This document shows positions 43,692 through 51,977 of a DNA stretch of 64,000 nt, one piece after another; the stretch's first letter is position 1; each line of letters starts with the position of its first letter. Below the pieces are notes generated by a model. That model had not been told where the DNA came from. It was given only the letters and a program-made list of their open reading frames with translations, and ran no database searches. The position numbers and the translations under genes are program-made. The DNA is taken from positions 1 through 64,000 of the forward strand of contig JAILFH010000006.1 of the NCBI GenBank assembly GCA_024697645.1, in the 5' to 3' direction. The stretch comes from Prevotella sp. Its GTDB lineage: Bacteria; Bacteroidota; Bacteroidia; Bacteroidales; Bacteroidaceae.

Positions 43692-45152
43692 ATGAATGTT
43701 GTGAGTTTTGAATCAAAAATTCGTGATTTCATCGAGCAAAACCAGTTGCTTGATTACTCGAAGCGTTATCTTGTTGCGCTATCGGGAGGGGCTGATAGCG
43801 TTTGTTTGTTGACATTATTGCAACGATTTGGGTATGCTATTGAAGCAGTTCATTGCAATTTCCATTTGCGCGGCGATGAGTCTGATCGTGATGAACATTT
43901 CTGCGAAGAACTATGTAAACCCAAAAACATCCCATTTCATCGGGTTCATTTTGATACAAAGACCTATTCAGAATTACATCATGTAAGCATTGAAATGGCA
44001 GCACGTCAATTGCGATATAATTACTTTAAAGAATTGCTGCAAAGTATTGGTTGCCAGTCAGTTTGCGTTGCCCATCATAGAGATGATGTCGTCGAGACAG
44101 TATTGATGAATCTCATTCGAGGTACAGGCATTCATGGGCTCACAGGAATTGCTCCTAAGGCTCCGATTCCAGTTAATAATAGAGATTTAGAGAACAACGA
44201 AAACGATGCGCTTTTTGTTGTTCGCCCTTTGCTTTGTGTCTCACGAAAAGAAATTGAATCCTATCTTGAATCGATTGGTCAGACCTTTGTGACTGACAGT
44301 TCGAATTTAGAAGCAGATGTAGTCAGGAATAAAATTCGACTGAATATTATTCCCCAGTTGGAAGATATTCTGCCATCTGCCAGTGAGAACATTGCTTCAA
44401 CTTCTCATCGATTGTTGCAAGCAGAGTATCTATTTAATGAAGGACTTGAACTTTATCTTTCGCGTGCAAAATTATTTGCTGATCAGAATAATAAGGAGGG
44501 GGAATCATCAAAATTGGCCGGTTCCATCGAAGGATTGTGGACTTATGATTTACGCGAACTATTTGAGAATGAGTATGTTCTCTTTACTGTTTTAAGACCA
44601 TTTGGCTTCCAACCTGCTCAGATTGAGGATATCTTCAGGAAAGGAATTCCTAATACGGGACAGAAATGGTTGAGTAATTCTTATACGGCAGTTGTCGATC
44701 GCGATGTCTTACAGGTTTTCCGTAACGATGATCCTCGTTTGGCTTGTCATGCGAAAGAACAGAAGTTGCCTTTAGAAGGTCTTTATAATCTCGGTGAATT
44801 GGGGAATTTTTGTGTAAAGAAGGAAGTTTTAGGTGACAATCAAGACCCAATGACTTTAGTGGATAAGTCCAAGAATGTGGCTTGTTTAGATGCCAATCTT
44901 GTGTCGTTTCCTCTTACGCTTCGTCCTTTGAAGGAGGGAGACCGTTTCAAACCATACGGAATGAAGGGAACGAAATTAATTAGTGATTATTTGACAGATC
45001 GGAAGAAAACTGTATTCGAAAAACTTTGCCAATTGGTGTTATGTGATGAATCAGGCATAATTATGTGGCTTGTTGGTGAAAGGGTTGATGATACATATGC
45101 AGTAAATGCTCACACGCGTACCATTTTATATATAAAGAAAGTGGAAAAGTAG
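43692..45152 (+). CDS. tilS: tRNA(Ile)-lysidine synthetase
   Basis: Attaches lysine to C34 of tRNA-Ile(CAU), which switches its decoding from AUG to AUA. The PP-loop ATPase motif SGGADS is at residues 31-36, followed by EAVHCNFHLRGDESDRDEHF, VAHHRDDVVETVLMNLIRGT and NKIRLNIIPQLE. The C-terminal TilS substrate-binding domain starts at about residue 390 (LRPLKEGDRFKPYGMKGTKL). The 486 residues are typical for long TilS. It lies 55 bp after the methyltransferase gene. Confidence 0.96.
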   Translation: MNVVSFESKIRDFIEQNQLLDYSKRYLVALSGGADSVCLLTLLQRFGYAIEAVHCNFHLRGDESDRDEHFCEELCKPKNIPFHRVHFDTKTYSELHHVSIEMAARQLRYNYFKELLQSIGCQSVCVAHHRDDVVETVLMNLIRGTGIHGLTGIAPKAPIPVNNRDLENNENDALFVVRPLLCVSRKEIESYLESIGQTFVTDSSNLEADVVRNKIRLNIIPQLEDILPSASENIASTSHRLLQAEYLFNEGLELYLSRAKLFADQNNKEGESSKLAGSIEGLWTYDLRELFENEYVLFTVLRPFGFQPAQIEDIFRKGIPNTGQKWLSNSYTAVVDRDVLQVFRNDDPRLACHAKEQKLPLEGLYNLGELGNFCVKKEVLGDNQDPMTLVDKSKNVACLDANLVSFPLTLRPLKEGDRFKPYGMKGTKLISDYLTDRKKTVFEKLCQLVLCDESGIIMWLVGERVDDTYAVNAHTRTILYIKKVEK

Positions 45153-45261
45153 ATTTTCTATTGAAGGCAAATCTTTTCATCAACAATATAAATCTTCACA
45201 TTTGTAATTATATTATTTCTCCTTCCTTTATTTGTGATGATGCATGATCGCTTGGGAATAC

Positions 45262-45732
45262 TTACTCATGGTGGTAAGGTTCGCCCTTTATGATGGTACA
45301 AGCCCGATAGATTTGTTCAGTGAATACTAATCTCACCATCTGATGAGAAAATGTTAGGGGCGAAAGCGATAGTTGTTCATTGGCTCGTTTGTAGACAGCC
45401 TGAGAAAAACCATAGGGACCACCAATAACAAAGACCAGTTTTCTTGCTGTTTGTTGCTTACGTTCTAACCAACTAGCAAGTTCAATGCTTCGGAACTGCT
45501 TGCCGTGTTCATCGAGTAAAACAACTGTGTCTGAAGGTGATATTTTTTCCAAAATCAGTTCTCCCTCGCGTGTTTTCTGTTGTTCTTCAGTCAGACTTTT
45601 TGTTTGTTTCAACTCGGGAATAATCGTCATTGCGAATGGCATATAGTGACCAATTCGCTCCACATAATCATTAATGCATGCAACGATGTGCTTATTAGTT
45701 GTCTTTCCAACGAGGATAAGTTCTGTCTTCAT
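45262..45732 (-). CDS. rlmH: 23S rRNA (pseudouridine1915-N3)-methyltransferase
   Basis: SPOUT-class methyltransferase that modifies pseudouridine 1915 in helix 69 of 23S rRNA. Signatures are LLDEHGKQFRSIELASWLE, the knot-forming FVIGGPYGFSQAV and the C-terminal LTFSHQMVRLVFTEQIYRA with YHHE at the end. Full length at 156 residues. Last gene of the minus-strand run with folC, 43 bp apart, and convergent with tilS. Confidence 0.98.
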   Translation of the reverse strand: MKTELILVGKTTNKHIVACINDYVERIGHYMPFAMTIIPELKQTKSLTEEQQKTREGELILEKISPSDTVVLLDEHGKQFRSIELASWLERKQQTARKLVFVIGGPYGFSQAVYKRANEQLSLSPLTFSHQMVRLVFTEQIYRACTIIKGEPYHHE

Positions 45733-45775
45733 AGGTTAGAACGTATTTATAGTGATGTTTTACTTTTCTTCGTCT

Positions 45776-47068
45776 TCAATTGCATAGATACTCTTTCCTC
45801 TCGTTATGTTTTTTCTCTTCAAGATATGTCAGCAAATCTGCGACCACATAACTACTTCCTCCAATGAACACGAAATCGTTAGGAGTAGCATGTTTCAAGG
45901 CTGCCTCATAGGCTTCAGGCACTGAGCAATACTCATTTCCTTCCAACTGATGGTTTGCAGCAAGTTCAGCAACTTTTTGTACAGGAATTGCTCGATGAGT
46001 TGTTGCCTGAGTGAAGTAATAAGTGGCGTTTTGGGGTAAAAGTGTCAGAACGGCATCAATATCTTTGTCATCCACCATTCCGAACACAATATGCAGTTTT
46101 TGACAATCTTGTTGCTTAATCTGTGGAGCAAGATAGTTCCAGGCTGCTACATTATGTCCAGTGTCGCAAACAACCATAGGCGATTGTTGCAATATTTCCC
46201 AACGACCCCTTAGACCTGTGTTTTCACAAACGTGAGTAAGACCTTCAGTAATGTTCCTTTTTGCCTTCGCATCAGTACCGATAAGCCCCATTTTCTGAAG
46301 TTGTAAAGCAGCACATAAGATAGTACGAAGATTCTTTTCTTGATAACTGCCTTTTAACTCAAAATCGGGAAGCGGAGTGGGGAGTTTCATTTCTTCAGCA
46401 AAGAAGATGGGCGCATTTTCCTCTTCTGCTTTCTTTGCGAACACAGGCTTTGTCTCGTCCGTAGTTTCACCAACAACCACTGGCGTCTCGTGTTTGATGA
46501 TTCCCGCCTTTTCAAATGCAATCTGAGCCAACGTGTTACCGAGAAATTGTGTATGATCAAAGGAAATGTTCGTAATTATCGAGAGCACAGGTTGAATAAT
46601 ATTTGTAGAATCGAGTCTTCCTCCAAGTCCAACTTCAATCACTGCAATATCAACTTTCTCATGAGCAAAATACTCAAAAGCCAATGCGGTAGTTAATTCA
46701 AAGAATGATGGTGAAAGTTTTTCTGTTTTGTTCCAACGGATGAAATCATCGACGAAGTCAACAACAAATTCCTCGCTTATGGGAACGCCATTCACACGAA
46801 TTCTTTCACGGAAATCAACCAAATGGGGTGAAGTATAGAGGCCCACTTTTAACCCACTTTCCTGCAAGATACTACTCAACGCATGTGAGCAAGAACCTTT
46901 TCCGTTGGTTCCGGCAATATGAATAGTCTTGAATTGCTGATGCGGATGTCCATATCTCTCATCAAGTCTTTCCGTTGTTTGCAGCCCAGGTTTATAGGCT
47001 GAAGCACCAACATGTTCGAACACTGGGGTAGCGTTGTAGAGATATGATATGGTTTCCTTGTAGTTCAT
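45776..47068 (-). CDS. folC: folylpolyglutamate synthase / dihydrofolate synthase
   Basis: Adds glutamate to folates; bacterial FolC often also makes dihydrofolate. The Mur-ligase fold has the P-loop IHIAGTNGKGSCSH (about 55-68), YTSPHLVDFRERIRVNGVPI, the Mg-binding GLGGRLDSTNI and DTGHNVAAW. The start at 47068 (MNYKETISYLYN, preceded by an AGTAGG-like site) is preferred; 15 open codons upstream do not match homologues. The resulting 430 residues are normal. It provides polyglutamated folates that the gcvT-type one-carbon enzymes use, though it is not linked to that operon. Confidence 0.96.
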   Translation of the reverse strand: MNYKETISYLYNATPVFEHVGASAYKPGLQTTERLDERYGHPHQQFKTIHIAGTNGKGSCSHALSSILQESGLKVGLYTSPHLVDFRERIRVNGVPISEEFVVDFVDDFIRWNKTEKLSPSFFELTTALAFEYFAHEKVDIAVIEVGLGGRLDSTNIIQPVLSIITNISFDHTQFLGNTLAQIAFEKAGIIKHETPVVVGETTDETKPVFAKKAEEENAPIFFAEEMKLPTPLPDFELKGSYQEKNLRTILCAALQLQKMGLIGTDAKAKRNITEGLTHVCENTGLRGRWEILQQSPMVVCDTGHNVAAWNYLAPQIKQQDCQKLHIVFGMVDDKDIDAVLTLLPQNATYYFTQATTHRAIPVQKVAELAANHQLEGNEYCSVPEAYEAALKHATPNDFVFIGGSSYVVADLLTYLEEKKHNERKEYLCN

Positions 47069-47121
47069 CCTACTTTGCCCGACAGAGTTTTGTTGACCAC
47101 GTGTTTTTCTCATGATAATTC

Positions 47122-47652
47122 CTATTTTTCGGACTCTGCTCGCAAGATAATGCTGGTTGCACCAATTGTAAACAGAGTTCCGTCTTCAATCACGCGACGT
47201 TCTCGGTCACCTAAAATCCGGTTGTCAACAAAGGTTCCTGTATTACTCGGACCATCGCGTAACACATATTTCAAATTACCCTGCTTGTCTCTGCTGACTG
47301 TAATGACGCAATGATGAATATCGATACTTGGGTCAACTGTCTCTATTGGGCAGTTCACGCGATTGTCTTTCTGATAACGCCCAATCACATTGTCTCCCAT
47401 GTGTAGGGGAATTACTTGTTTGAAATGGAACACGTTCTCAATAACCACAATAGAACCGCATCCATTTTCGTTAGCAAATTCGTCTGGATTGTTTTCTTCG
47501 TGTTGAGTGTTTCGGAGTTTGGATACACCAATTCTAATGCCAAACTGCTTACCGCAATTGGCACACTGAAACACGAGCGACTGTCCAGGCTCATATTTTG
47601 TTTCATCAAATAAAGTGAATTGGTCACATTTAGGACACCGAACTCGTTTCAT
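47122..47652 (-). CDS. zinc-ribbon and FHA domain protein
   Basis: A 176-residue cytoplasmic protein. The N-terminus holds a zinc ribbon with CPKC (about 6-9) and CANC (about 31-34), matching the MJ0042-type family. From about residue 75 there is an FHA phosphopeptide-binding domain: HMGDNVIGRY, SIDIHHCVITVSRDKQGNLK and DGPSNTGTFVDNRIL. It would read a phosphothreonine signal, but no kinase is encoded nearby. It lies between the SPOR-protein gene (17 bp) and folC. Confidence 0.88.
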   Translation of the reverse strand: MKRVRCPKCDQFTLFDETKYEPGQSLVFQCANCGKQFGIRIGVSKLRNTQHEENNPDEFANENGCGSIVVIENVFHFKQVIPLHMGDNVIGRYQKDNRVNCPIETVDPSIDIHHCVITVSRDKQGNLKYVLRDGPSNTGTFVDNRILGDRERRVIEDGTLFTIGATSIILRAESEK

Positions 47653-47669
47653 AATGCGAAGAAAACTGA

Positions 47670-48806
47670 TTAATTACTGATCTTCATCACCCATCCTTCG
47701 GCAAAATCAGAATCGCTCTGGCGGAGCGGACGAAGGGCATTGTAGGCTTCGTTCTCAGTAGTATAATTGTTGCAGACAACGCGAATTGTCTTACCAGTCT
47801 TAATGATTCGTGCACCATTATAACCCTTCTTTTTCAGTTGGCCGACGAAGATTTCTGCATTCTTCTGACCTACCTGACTTGCAAGTACAATTGTGTATGA
47901 AGTCTGCGGCTTTTTAACTTCGGGTTCTGCTACAGGAGCCTTTTGTTCCATTTGCTTAGTATTAGCAACAGTTGCGTCATCATTCTGACTTTGATTATCA
48001 ACAGTCTTTTCCTGAACAGGTGCTTCAACTTTTAGCAGTTCATTGCCTTGTGTTGTAATGCTCTTCGGCATTACACGCATCAACATTTCAGTATTGATAG
48101 CAGAGCCAGCATTGGGTTTACTTGTGGTGTTATTCAGTTGAGAGGGGAATAGCATGAAAGCAACAGCAGCGATGCAAGCGGCAGCAAGATTGCGCAAAAC
48201 GCTCACCTTGATGCTAATGGTCTTTGCGTTTTCTTCATTTTCGTCCTCATCAGCAAGGGTTACAATCTCCGCCTTTTCGTCATCCTGTTCCTCATCTACT
48301 AACACTATTTCCGGAGTAGTTCCCTTCACGTCTGCAGCAACTTTTATAGATTCTTTTTCAACAGTAGCCTGTTTCAATTTAATTGCAGCGAGAGGCGACA
48401 TTTCAAACGAACTAAGTCCATATAGTTCTGGACTAAGAATTCCAGCCTCGCAAGGAAGGAATTCGTAGCGACCTTCATCATTCAGGAAAATCCGACCGAT
48501 GTCGTTCAGTTCATACGAACCATCCTCACTGAGTCGCTGCTTCATTTCATGTACTTCGTCAGCAATTCGTTTGATGGCTTCAGGATAACTAATGTCGTAG
48601 GCTTCGATATATGATTGAGCCAGAAGAGAGTCGTTAAGTTGCAATTGCGGATTAAATCCCAGTGTGCGCAAAGGCGGAAGGAACAATTGCTCTTGCTCCT
48701 CATAGCGTGCTTCTGCATGGTGAGCCATAAACCCACCAAAATTGGGAACAATGACGCAATCATTGCTCAGCAACAGAATCTCTATATGTTTCTCTAATTC
48801 AATCAC
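47670..48806 (-). CDS. HU-CCDC81 and SPOR domain membrane protein
   Basis: A 378-residue protein probably involved in cell envelope or division. Residues of about 1-125 match the paired HU-CCDC81 domains of Bacteroidetes (LLSNDCVIVPNFGGFMAHHA, YELNDIGRIFLNDEGRYEF). A single transmembrane helix lies at about 208-222, and a SPOR peptidoglycan-binding domain at about 298-375 (YTIVLASQVGQKNAEIFVGQ). The start is GTG at 48806, 5 bp after a -7 box, so the mRNA may be leaderless. First gene of the run with the FHA gene, folC and rlmH. Confidence 0.88.
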   Translation of the reverse strand: MIELEKHIEILLLSNDCVIVPNFGGFMAHHAEARYEEQEQLFLPPLRTLGFNPQLQLNDSLLAQSYIEAYDISYPEAIKRIADEVHEMKQRLSEDGSYELNDIGRIFLNDEGRYEFLPCEAGILSPELYGLSSFEMSPLAAIKLKQATVEKESIKVAADVKGTTPEIVLVDEEQDDEKAEIVTLADEDENEENAKTISIKVSVLRNLAAACIAAVAFMLFPSQLNNTTSKPNAGSAINTEMLMRVMPKSITTQGNELLKVEAPVQEKTVDNQSQNDDATVANTKQMEQKAPVAEPEVKKPQTSYTIVLASQVGQKNAEIFVGQLKKKGYNGARIIKTGKTIRVVCNNYTTENEAYNALRPLRQSDSDFAEGWVMKISN

Positions 48807-48811
48807 GACTG

Positions 48812-48819
48812 CAAAGATA
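48812..48819 (-). promoter_or_regulatory. promoter -7 box (TATCTTTG) abutting the SPOR-protein gene
   Basis: Minus-strand TATCTTTG is only 5 bp from the GTG start at 48806, which places the predicted transcription start on or next to the start codon. Confidence 0.6.
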
Positions 48820-48934
48820 CGAAAAAGTTTGGATATGTGGAATCAGGTTGGGAGGATATTTTTCGTTTTAACAAAAATTCGTAATCTCAAAAATTATTTT
48901 TGGGTTTCCATCTCATTAATTGCTTTTTTATTTG

Positions 48935-48942
48935 TAACTTTG
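48935..48942 (+). promoter_or_regulatory. promoter -7 box (TAACTTTG) for rfbC
   Basis: TAACTTTG 24 bp before the ATG at 48966. This excludes the open frame that extends upstream to 48900. Confidence 0.7.
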
Positions 48943-48965
48943 CGGGCAAATTAAGAAATGATCAA

Positions 48966-49511
48966 ATGGAATTTATTCCCACATCCATAAAAGACGTCTT
49001 TATTATTGAGCCCAAAGTGTTCAACGATCAGCGAGGCTATTTCTTTGAAGTATGGAAACAGGCTGAATTCAACGAGCATATTGGCAAAGTGGATTTCGTG
49101 CAGGATAACGAGTCAAAATCTTCGTTTGGCGTTCTTCGCGGACTGCATTATCAGCGCGGTTCATTCTCTCAGGCTAAACTGGTTCGTGTAATCAAGGGTA
49201 GCGTTTTCGACGTTGCTGTGGATTTGCGTCGTGATTCTGAGACATTTGGCCAGTATGTGGGTGCCGAACTCAGTGAAGAAAACAAGCGACAGTTGTTTAT
49301 TCCACGTGGTTTTGCCCATGGGTTTCTTGTGATGAGCGAAGAGGCCATATTTACATATAAGGTGGACAACGTCTATGCTCCACAGGCTGAAGCATCGATT
49401 CTCTGGAACGATGAGCAGATTGGAATCAAGTGGCCTATTGCTGTCGAGAACCTGCTTCTTAGTGAGAAAGACAAGAAGGCAGTTCCGTTTAGCGATGCTG
49501 AGTATTTTTGA
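48966..49511 (+). CDS. rfbC: dTDP-4-dehydrorhamnose 3,5-epimerase
   Basis: Third enzyme of dTDP-L-rhamnose synthesis for surface polysaccharides. The cupin fold has FNDQRGYFFEVW, the catalytic His region FGVLRGLHYQRG, VVDLRRDS-like DVAVDLRRDSETFG, and the C-terminal ILWNDEQIGIKWPI. The 181 residues are normal. The other rml genes are not adjacent, so the enzyme is encoded away from its pathway partners or serves another sugar. Confidence 0.95.
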   Translation: MEFIPTSIKDVFIIEPKVFNDQRGYFFEVWKQAEFNEHIGKVDFVQDNESKSSFGVLRGLHYQRGSFSQAKLVRVIKGSVFDVAVDLRRDSETFGQYVGAELSEENKRQLFIPRGFAHGFLVMSEEAIFTYKVDNVYAPQAEASILWNDEQIGIKWPIAVENLLLSEKDKKAVPFSDAEYF

Positions 49512-49547
49512 TGAATTGGAAATCAAGCAACATATCTTCCTAATATA

Positions 49548-50414
49548 ATGATGAAAGGTGAAACTATAAAGAAAAGCACTTGGTTGCGCAAAATGCTGCT
49601 TCGTAGCGGAATGCAGCCTTTTGGCTTCTGCCTGTTCTTGCTTTGTTTGCTGCTGGCTTCGTGTAATCAGACAAAAACAAGTAAGGACTCAGCAACTGAG
49701 CCACAGGAAGACAAGCGTGCTAAGGAACTTTTGCAGGGCATCTGGATAAACGAAGATGAGGGAGATGTGGTCTTCAATGTGAAAGGCGATACGATCTATT
49801 ATCCTACTTCTACGAATATGCCTGTTGCCTTCATCATTGTGAACGATACGTTGATTCTTCAGGGAAATCAGGATGTAAGATATGCTATTCGCAGACAATC
49901 GCCCCATATTTTTGAATTTGAGAATCAAAATGGCGATGTTGTAAAACTTACAAAGAGCACTAACGACGAAGACCTGTTGGAGTTTGAGGACGTTCAGCCA
50001 CATGCAATCAATCAAGGTTTGCTCATCAAGCGTGATACAGTTATCATGGCTCATGGTGAACGCTATCATTGTTATGTGCAGGTGAATCCAACTTCATATA
50101 AGGTTTTCAAGACTTCGTACAATAGCGAAGGCGTTTCGGTGGAGAATGTCTATTACGATAATATCATCAATTTAGCCGTTTTCAACGGAACTCGTCGTGT
50201 TTTCTCAAGTGATTTCCACAAAAATGATTTCCGGAAGCATATTCCTGAAGATATTATCAAGCAATGCATTCTGAGCGATATGATCTTCAGTGGAGCAGAT
50301 GCAAGTGGAATTCATTACGACGCAGAGATTTGCATTCCGGATTCTCCCAGCAGTTATGTTGTTGATGTAGTTGTTGCCTACGACGGAAAAGTCACATTCC
50401 ATGTGGAAGAGTAG
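49548..50414 (+). CDS. DUF4738 family lipoprotein
   Basis: A 288-residue lipoprotein with an N-terminal basic stretch, a hydrophobic core and lipobox LLASC at about residue 39. The first mature part (about 60-140) is a beta-rich segment (LLQGIWINEDEGDVVFNVKG). The C-terminal part matches DUF4738 (YDNIINLAVFNGTRRVFSSD and FHKNDFRKHIPED). Function unknown. It starts 36 bp after rfbC and may share its transcript, followed by a hairpin at 50478-50506. Confidence 0.82.
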   Translation: MMKGETIKKSTWLRKMLLRSGMQPFGFCLFLLCLLLASCNQTKTSKDSATEPQEDKRAKELLQGIWINEDEGDVVFNVKGDTIYYPTSTNMPVAFIIVNDTLILQGNQDVRYAIRRQSPHIFEFENQNGDVVKLTKSTNDEDLLEFEDVQPHAINQGLLIKRDTVIMAHGERYHCYVQVNPTSYKVFKTSYNSEGVSVENVYYDNIINLAVFNGTRRVFSSDFHKNDFRKHIPEDIIKQCILSDMIFSGADASGIHYDAEICIPDSPSSYVVDVVVAYDGKVTFHVEE

Positions 50415-50477
50415 GGAACCATCATCATAATACGCCTTTGTATTTATCTAAACAATTTTGATACTTTATCCTTTTTT

Positions 50478-50506
50478 GCATTAAAACCGAATTTTGGGTT
50501 TAATGC
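50478..50506 (+). terminator. terminator-like hairpin after the DUF4738 gene
   Basis: The stem GCATTAAA / TTTAATGC is extended inward by CC/GG past a mismatch. A T-rich stretch (TTTCTGTTTTATT) follows a few bases later. Confidence 0.55.
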
Positions 50507-50692
50507 AGGTTTCTGTTTTATTCTATTGGAACCAAATTATTATTCACATAGATTAGCATTTATTTCGCATGAAGTTTTTAATGAATCTTATTTGAGATAT
50601 GCGCCCGGATTGAATGCTGTTCTTATGACAAAAGTTAATTCAGACAGCAGAAAAAGCAGTGTCTTTTGAATAGAGAGCAATCGTCTTTAAAA

Positions 50693-50780
50693 GTAATAAG
50701 TAACATATTACTCAGTAATAAGTGACATATTACTTTGCAATAAGTGACATATTACTTTGCAATAAGTGACATATTGCATA
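50693..50780 (+). repeat. 22-bp tandem array, family B (4 units)
   Basis: Four units start at 50693, 50715, 50737 and 50759. Each contains the dyad AGTAA-CATA-TTACT or its AGTGA variant, joined by TTTGCAAT or TCAGTAAT. The first three are nearly identical. The period equals that of family A, but the sequence is unrelated. Confidence 0.85.
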
Positions 50781-50897
50781 ATGATAAATGGTTTCTCTAC
50801 TCGTGAAATGATAGTTTATGAAAGGAAAGATAACAATAAAAGGACTGAAAACGAAGAAGTTGTTTTCCGATTTGAGGTAGTTTACGATAATCCAATT

Positions 50898-51029
50898 ATG
50901 AGTTTGGTGGAGTCGGATAGTATTAAATGTGCAATCTGTTTGTATTAAACGTGGAGTCAGTTTGTATTAAATGTGCAATCAATTTGTATTAATCGAGGAG
51001 TCAGTTTGTATTAAATGATATGGCGATTT
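50898..51029 (+). repeat. 22-bp tandem array, family C (6 units)
   Basis: Units start at 50898, 50920, 50942, 50964, 50986 and 51008. The common part is GTATTAAA ... GTTT. The centres alternate between TGTGCAATC and CGTGGAGTC types, in the order GGAGTC, GCAATC, GGAGTC, GCAATC, GGAGTC, which hints at duplication of a 44-bp pair. Confidence 0.82.
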
Positions 51030-51050
51030 AATTGCTACAAAAAGAAAAAA

Positions 51051-51067
51051 GCCCGATGAAATCGGAC
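51051..51067 (-). terminator. terminator of the tRNA gene
   Basis: GCCCGAT / ATCGGAC form a stem with one mismatch and a 3-nt loop, extended by an A-run paired with a T-run. On the minus strand it ends in TTTTTT, 9 bp past the tRNA. Confidence 0.75.
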
Positions 51068-51075
51068 TTTTTGAG

Positions 51076-51148
51076 TTGCGGAGGCAGGACTCGAACATGC
51101 GACCTCCAGGTTATGAGCCTGGCGAGCTACCAACTGCTCCACTCCGCG
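51076..51148 (-). tRNA. initiator tRNA-fMet (anticodon CAT)
   Basis: A 73-nt cloverleaf. The anticodon loop is CTCATAA. Initiator features are the C1 x A72 mismatch in the acceptor stem (CGCGGAG / CTCCGCA) and A11:U24 in the D stem. The anticodon stem ends AGG/CCT, not the usual GGG/CCC. In the T stem (GCATG / CCTGC) U52 faces C62. The CCA end is not encoded. Confidence 0.93.
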
Positions 51149-51168
51149 ATGTTTTAAATTTGCGAGTG

Positions 51169-51176
51169 CAAAGGTA
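51169..51176 (-). promoter_or_regulatory. promoter -7 box (TACCTTTG) for the initiator tRNA
   Basis: Minus-strand TACCTTTG about 20 bp before the tRNA 5' end. Confidence 0.65.
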
Positions 51177-51280
51177 CTGCTTTTTTCCTAAATAACCAAA
51201 TAATATTCGAATTATTTTCAAATTAAGGCGTTTTTTCTCTTTTTTAACCCTATTTATTTGCCAGAATCAAAGAAAAATTC

Positions 51281-51288
51281 TAATTTTG
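51281..51288 (+). promoter_or_regulatory. promoter -7 box (TAATTTTG) for the TetR-fabG run
   Basis: TAATTTTG predicts a start near 51294 and a leader of about 48 nt ending in an AAGGAG site (51331-51336). Such an SD is unusual for this phylum. Confidence 0.7.
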
Positions 51289-51341
51289 CACACACCAAAC
51301 ACAATGTGCAATTTTATTCTCTAACAGAAAAAGGAGATACT

Positions 51342-51935
51342 ATGTCGATTTCTAAGACGAGACAAAAACTGGTAGAAGTAGCACGCCAACTGTTTGCTAA
51401 GAACGGTCTGGCCAACACAACTATGAACGACATTGCCGTCGCATCCGGCAAGGGACGCAGAACACTCTACACCTATTTTAAAAGTAAGGAGGATGTCTAT
51501 TATGCAGTAATTGAATCCGAATTGGAGCGATTGAGCGACAAACTCGATGAGGTTGCGGCAAAGAATATTCGTCCACAAGAGAAAATTATTGAATTGATCT
51601 ACACCCACTTGAGTTCCATTCGCGAAACGGTAATCCGTAATGGTAACCTTCGCGCTGAGTTCTTCCGTAACATCTGGACAGTTGAGAAGGTTCGTAAGAA
51701 CTTTGACGATGAGGAAATCAAGTTGTTCCGTAAGGTTTACGCTGAAGGAAAGGCTGTAGGTGAGTTCGATATTGACAATGTGGAACTTGTGGCCGACATT
51801 ACTCACTATTGCATAAAAGGCCTTGAAGTTCCTTATATTTACGGCCGTATTGCTCACGGAATGACAGAAGAAGCGACAAAACCGCAAGTAGCAAAGGTGG
51901 TCTATGGTGCTCTGGGTAAGGGTATAATGAAATAA
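51342..51935 (+). CDS. TetR/AcrR family transcriptional regulator
   Basis: A 197-residue regulator with an N-terminal helix-turn-helix (about 1-55: TRQKLVEVARQLFAKNGLAN, TTMNDIAVASGKGRRTLYTY, FKSKEDVYYAVI) and a ligand-binding helical domain of unknown effector. The ATG at 51342 is supported by AAGGAG 5 bp upstream and by the family N-terminus. fabG follows 42 bp downstream on the same strand, so control of fatty-acid synthesis is a reasonable guess. Confidence 0.93.
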   Translation: MSISKTRQKLVEVARQLFAKNGLANTTMNDIAVASGKGRRTLYTYFKSKEDVYYAVIESELERLSDKLDEVAAKNIRPQEKIIELIYTHLSSIRETVIRNGNLRAEFFRNIWTVEKVRKNFDDEEIKLFRKVYAEGKAVGEFDIDNVELVADITHYCIKGLEVPYIYGRIAHGMTEEATKPQVAKVVYGALGKGIMK

Positions 51936-51977
51936 GAAACAAACAACAAGTTATTTATAAATTTTAAAACACAATTT

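Larger units (their letters stand above)
50507..51050. other. gene-free region with two different 22-bp arrays
   Basis: Holds arrays at 50693-50780 and 50898-51029. A 60-codon open frame (50766-50948) begins in the first and ends in the second; it has no recognisable relatives and is not called a gene. Confidence 0.65.

Noticed and set aside
50766..50948. 60-codon plus-strand frame between the family B and C arrays
   Set aside because: Its ends are made of repeat sequence and it has no promoter, leader or known relatives.
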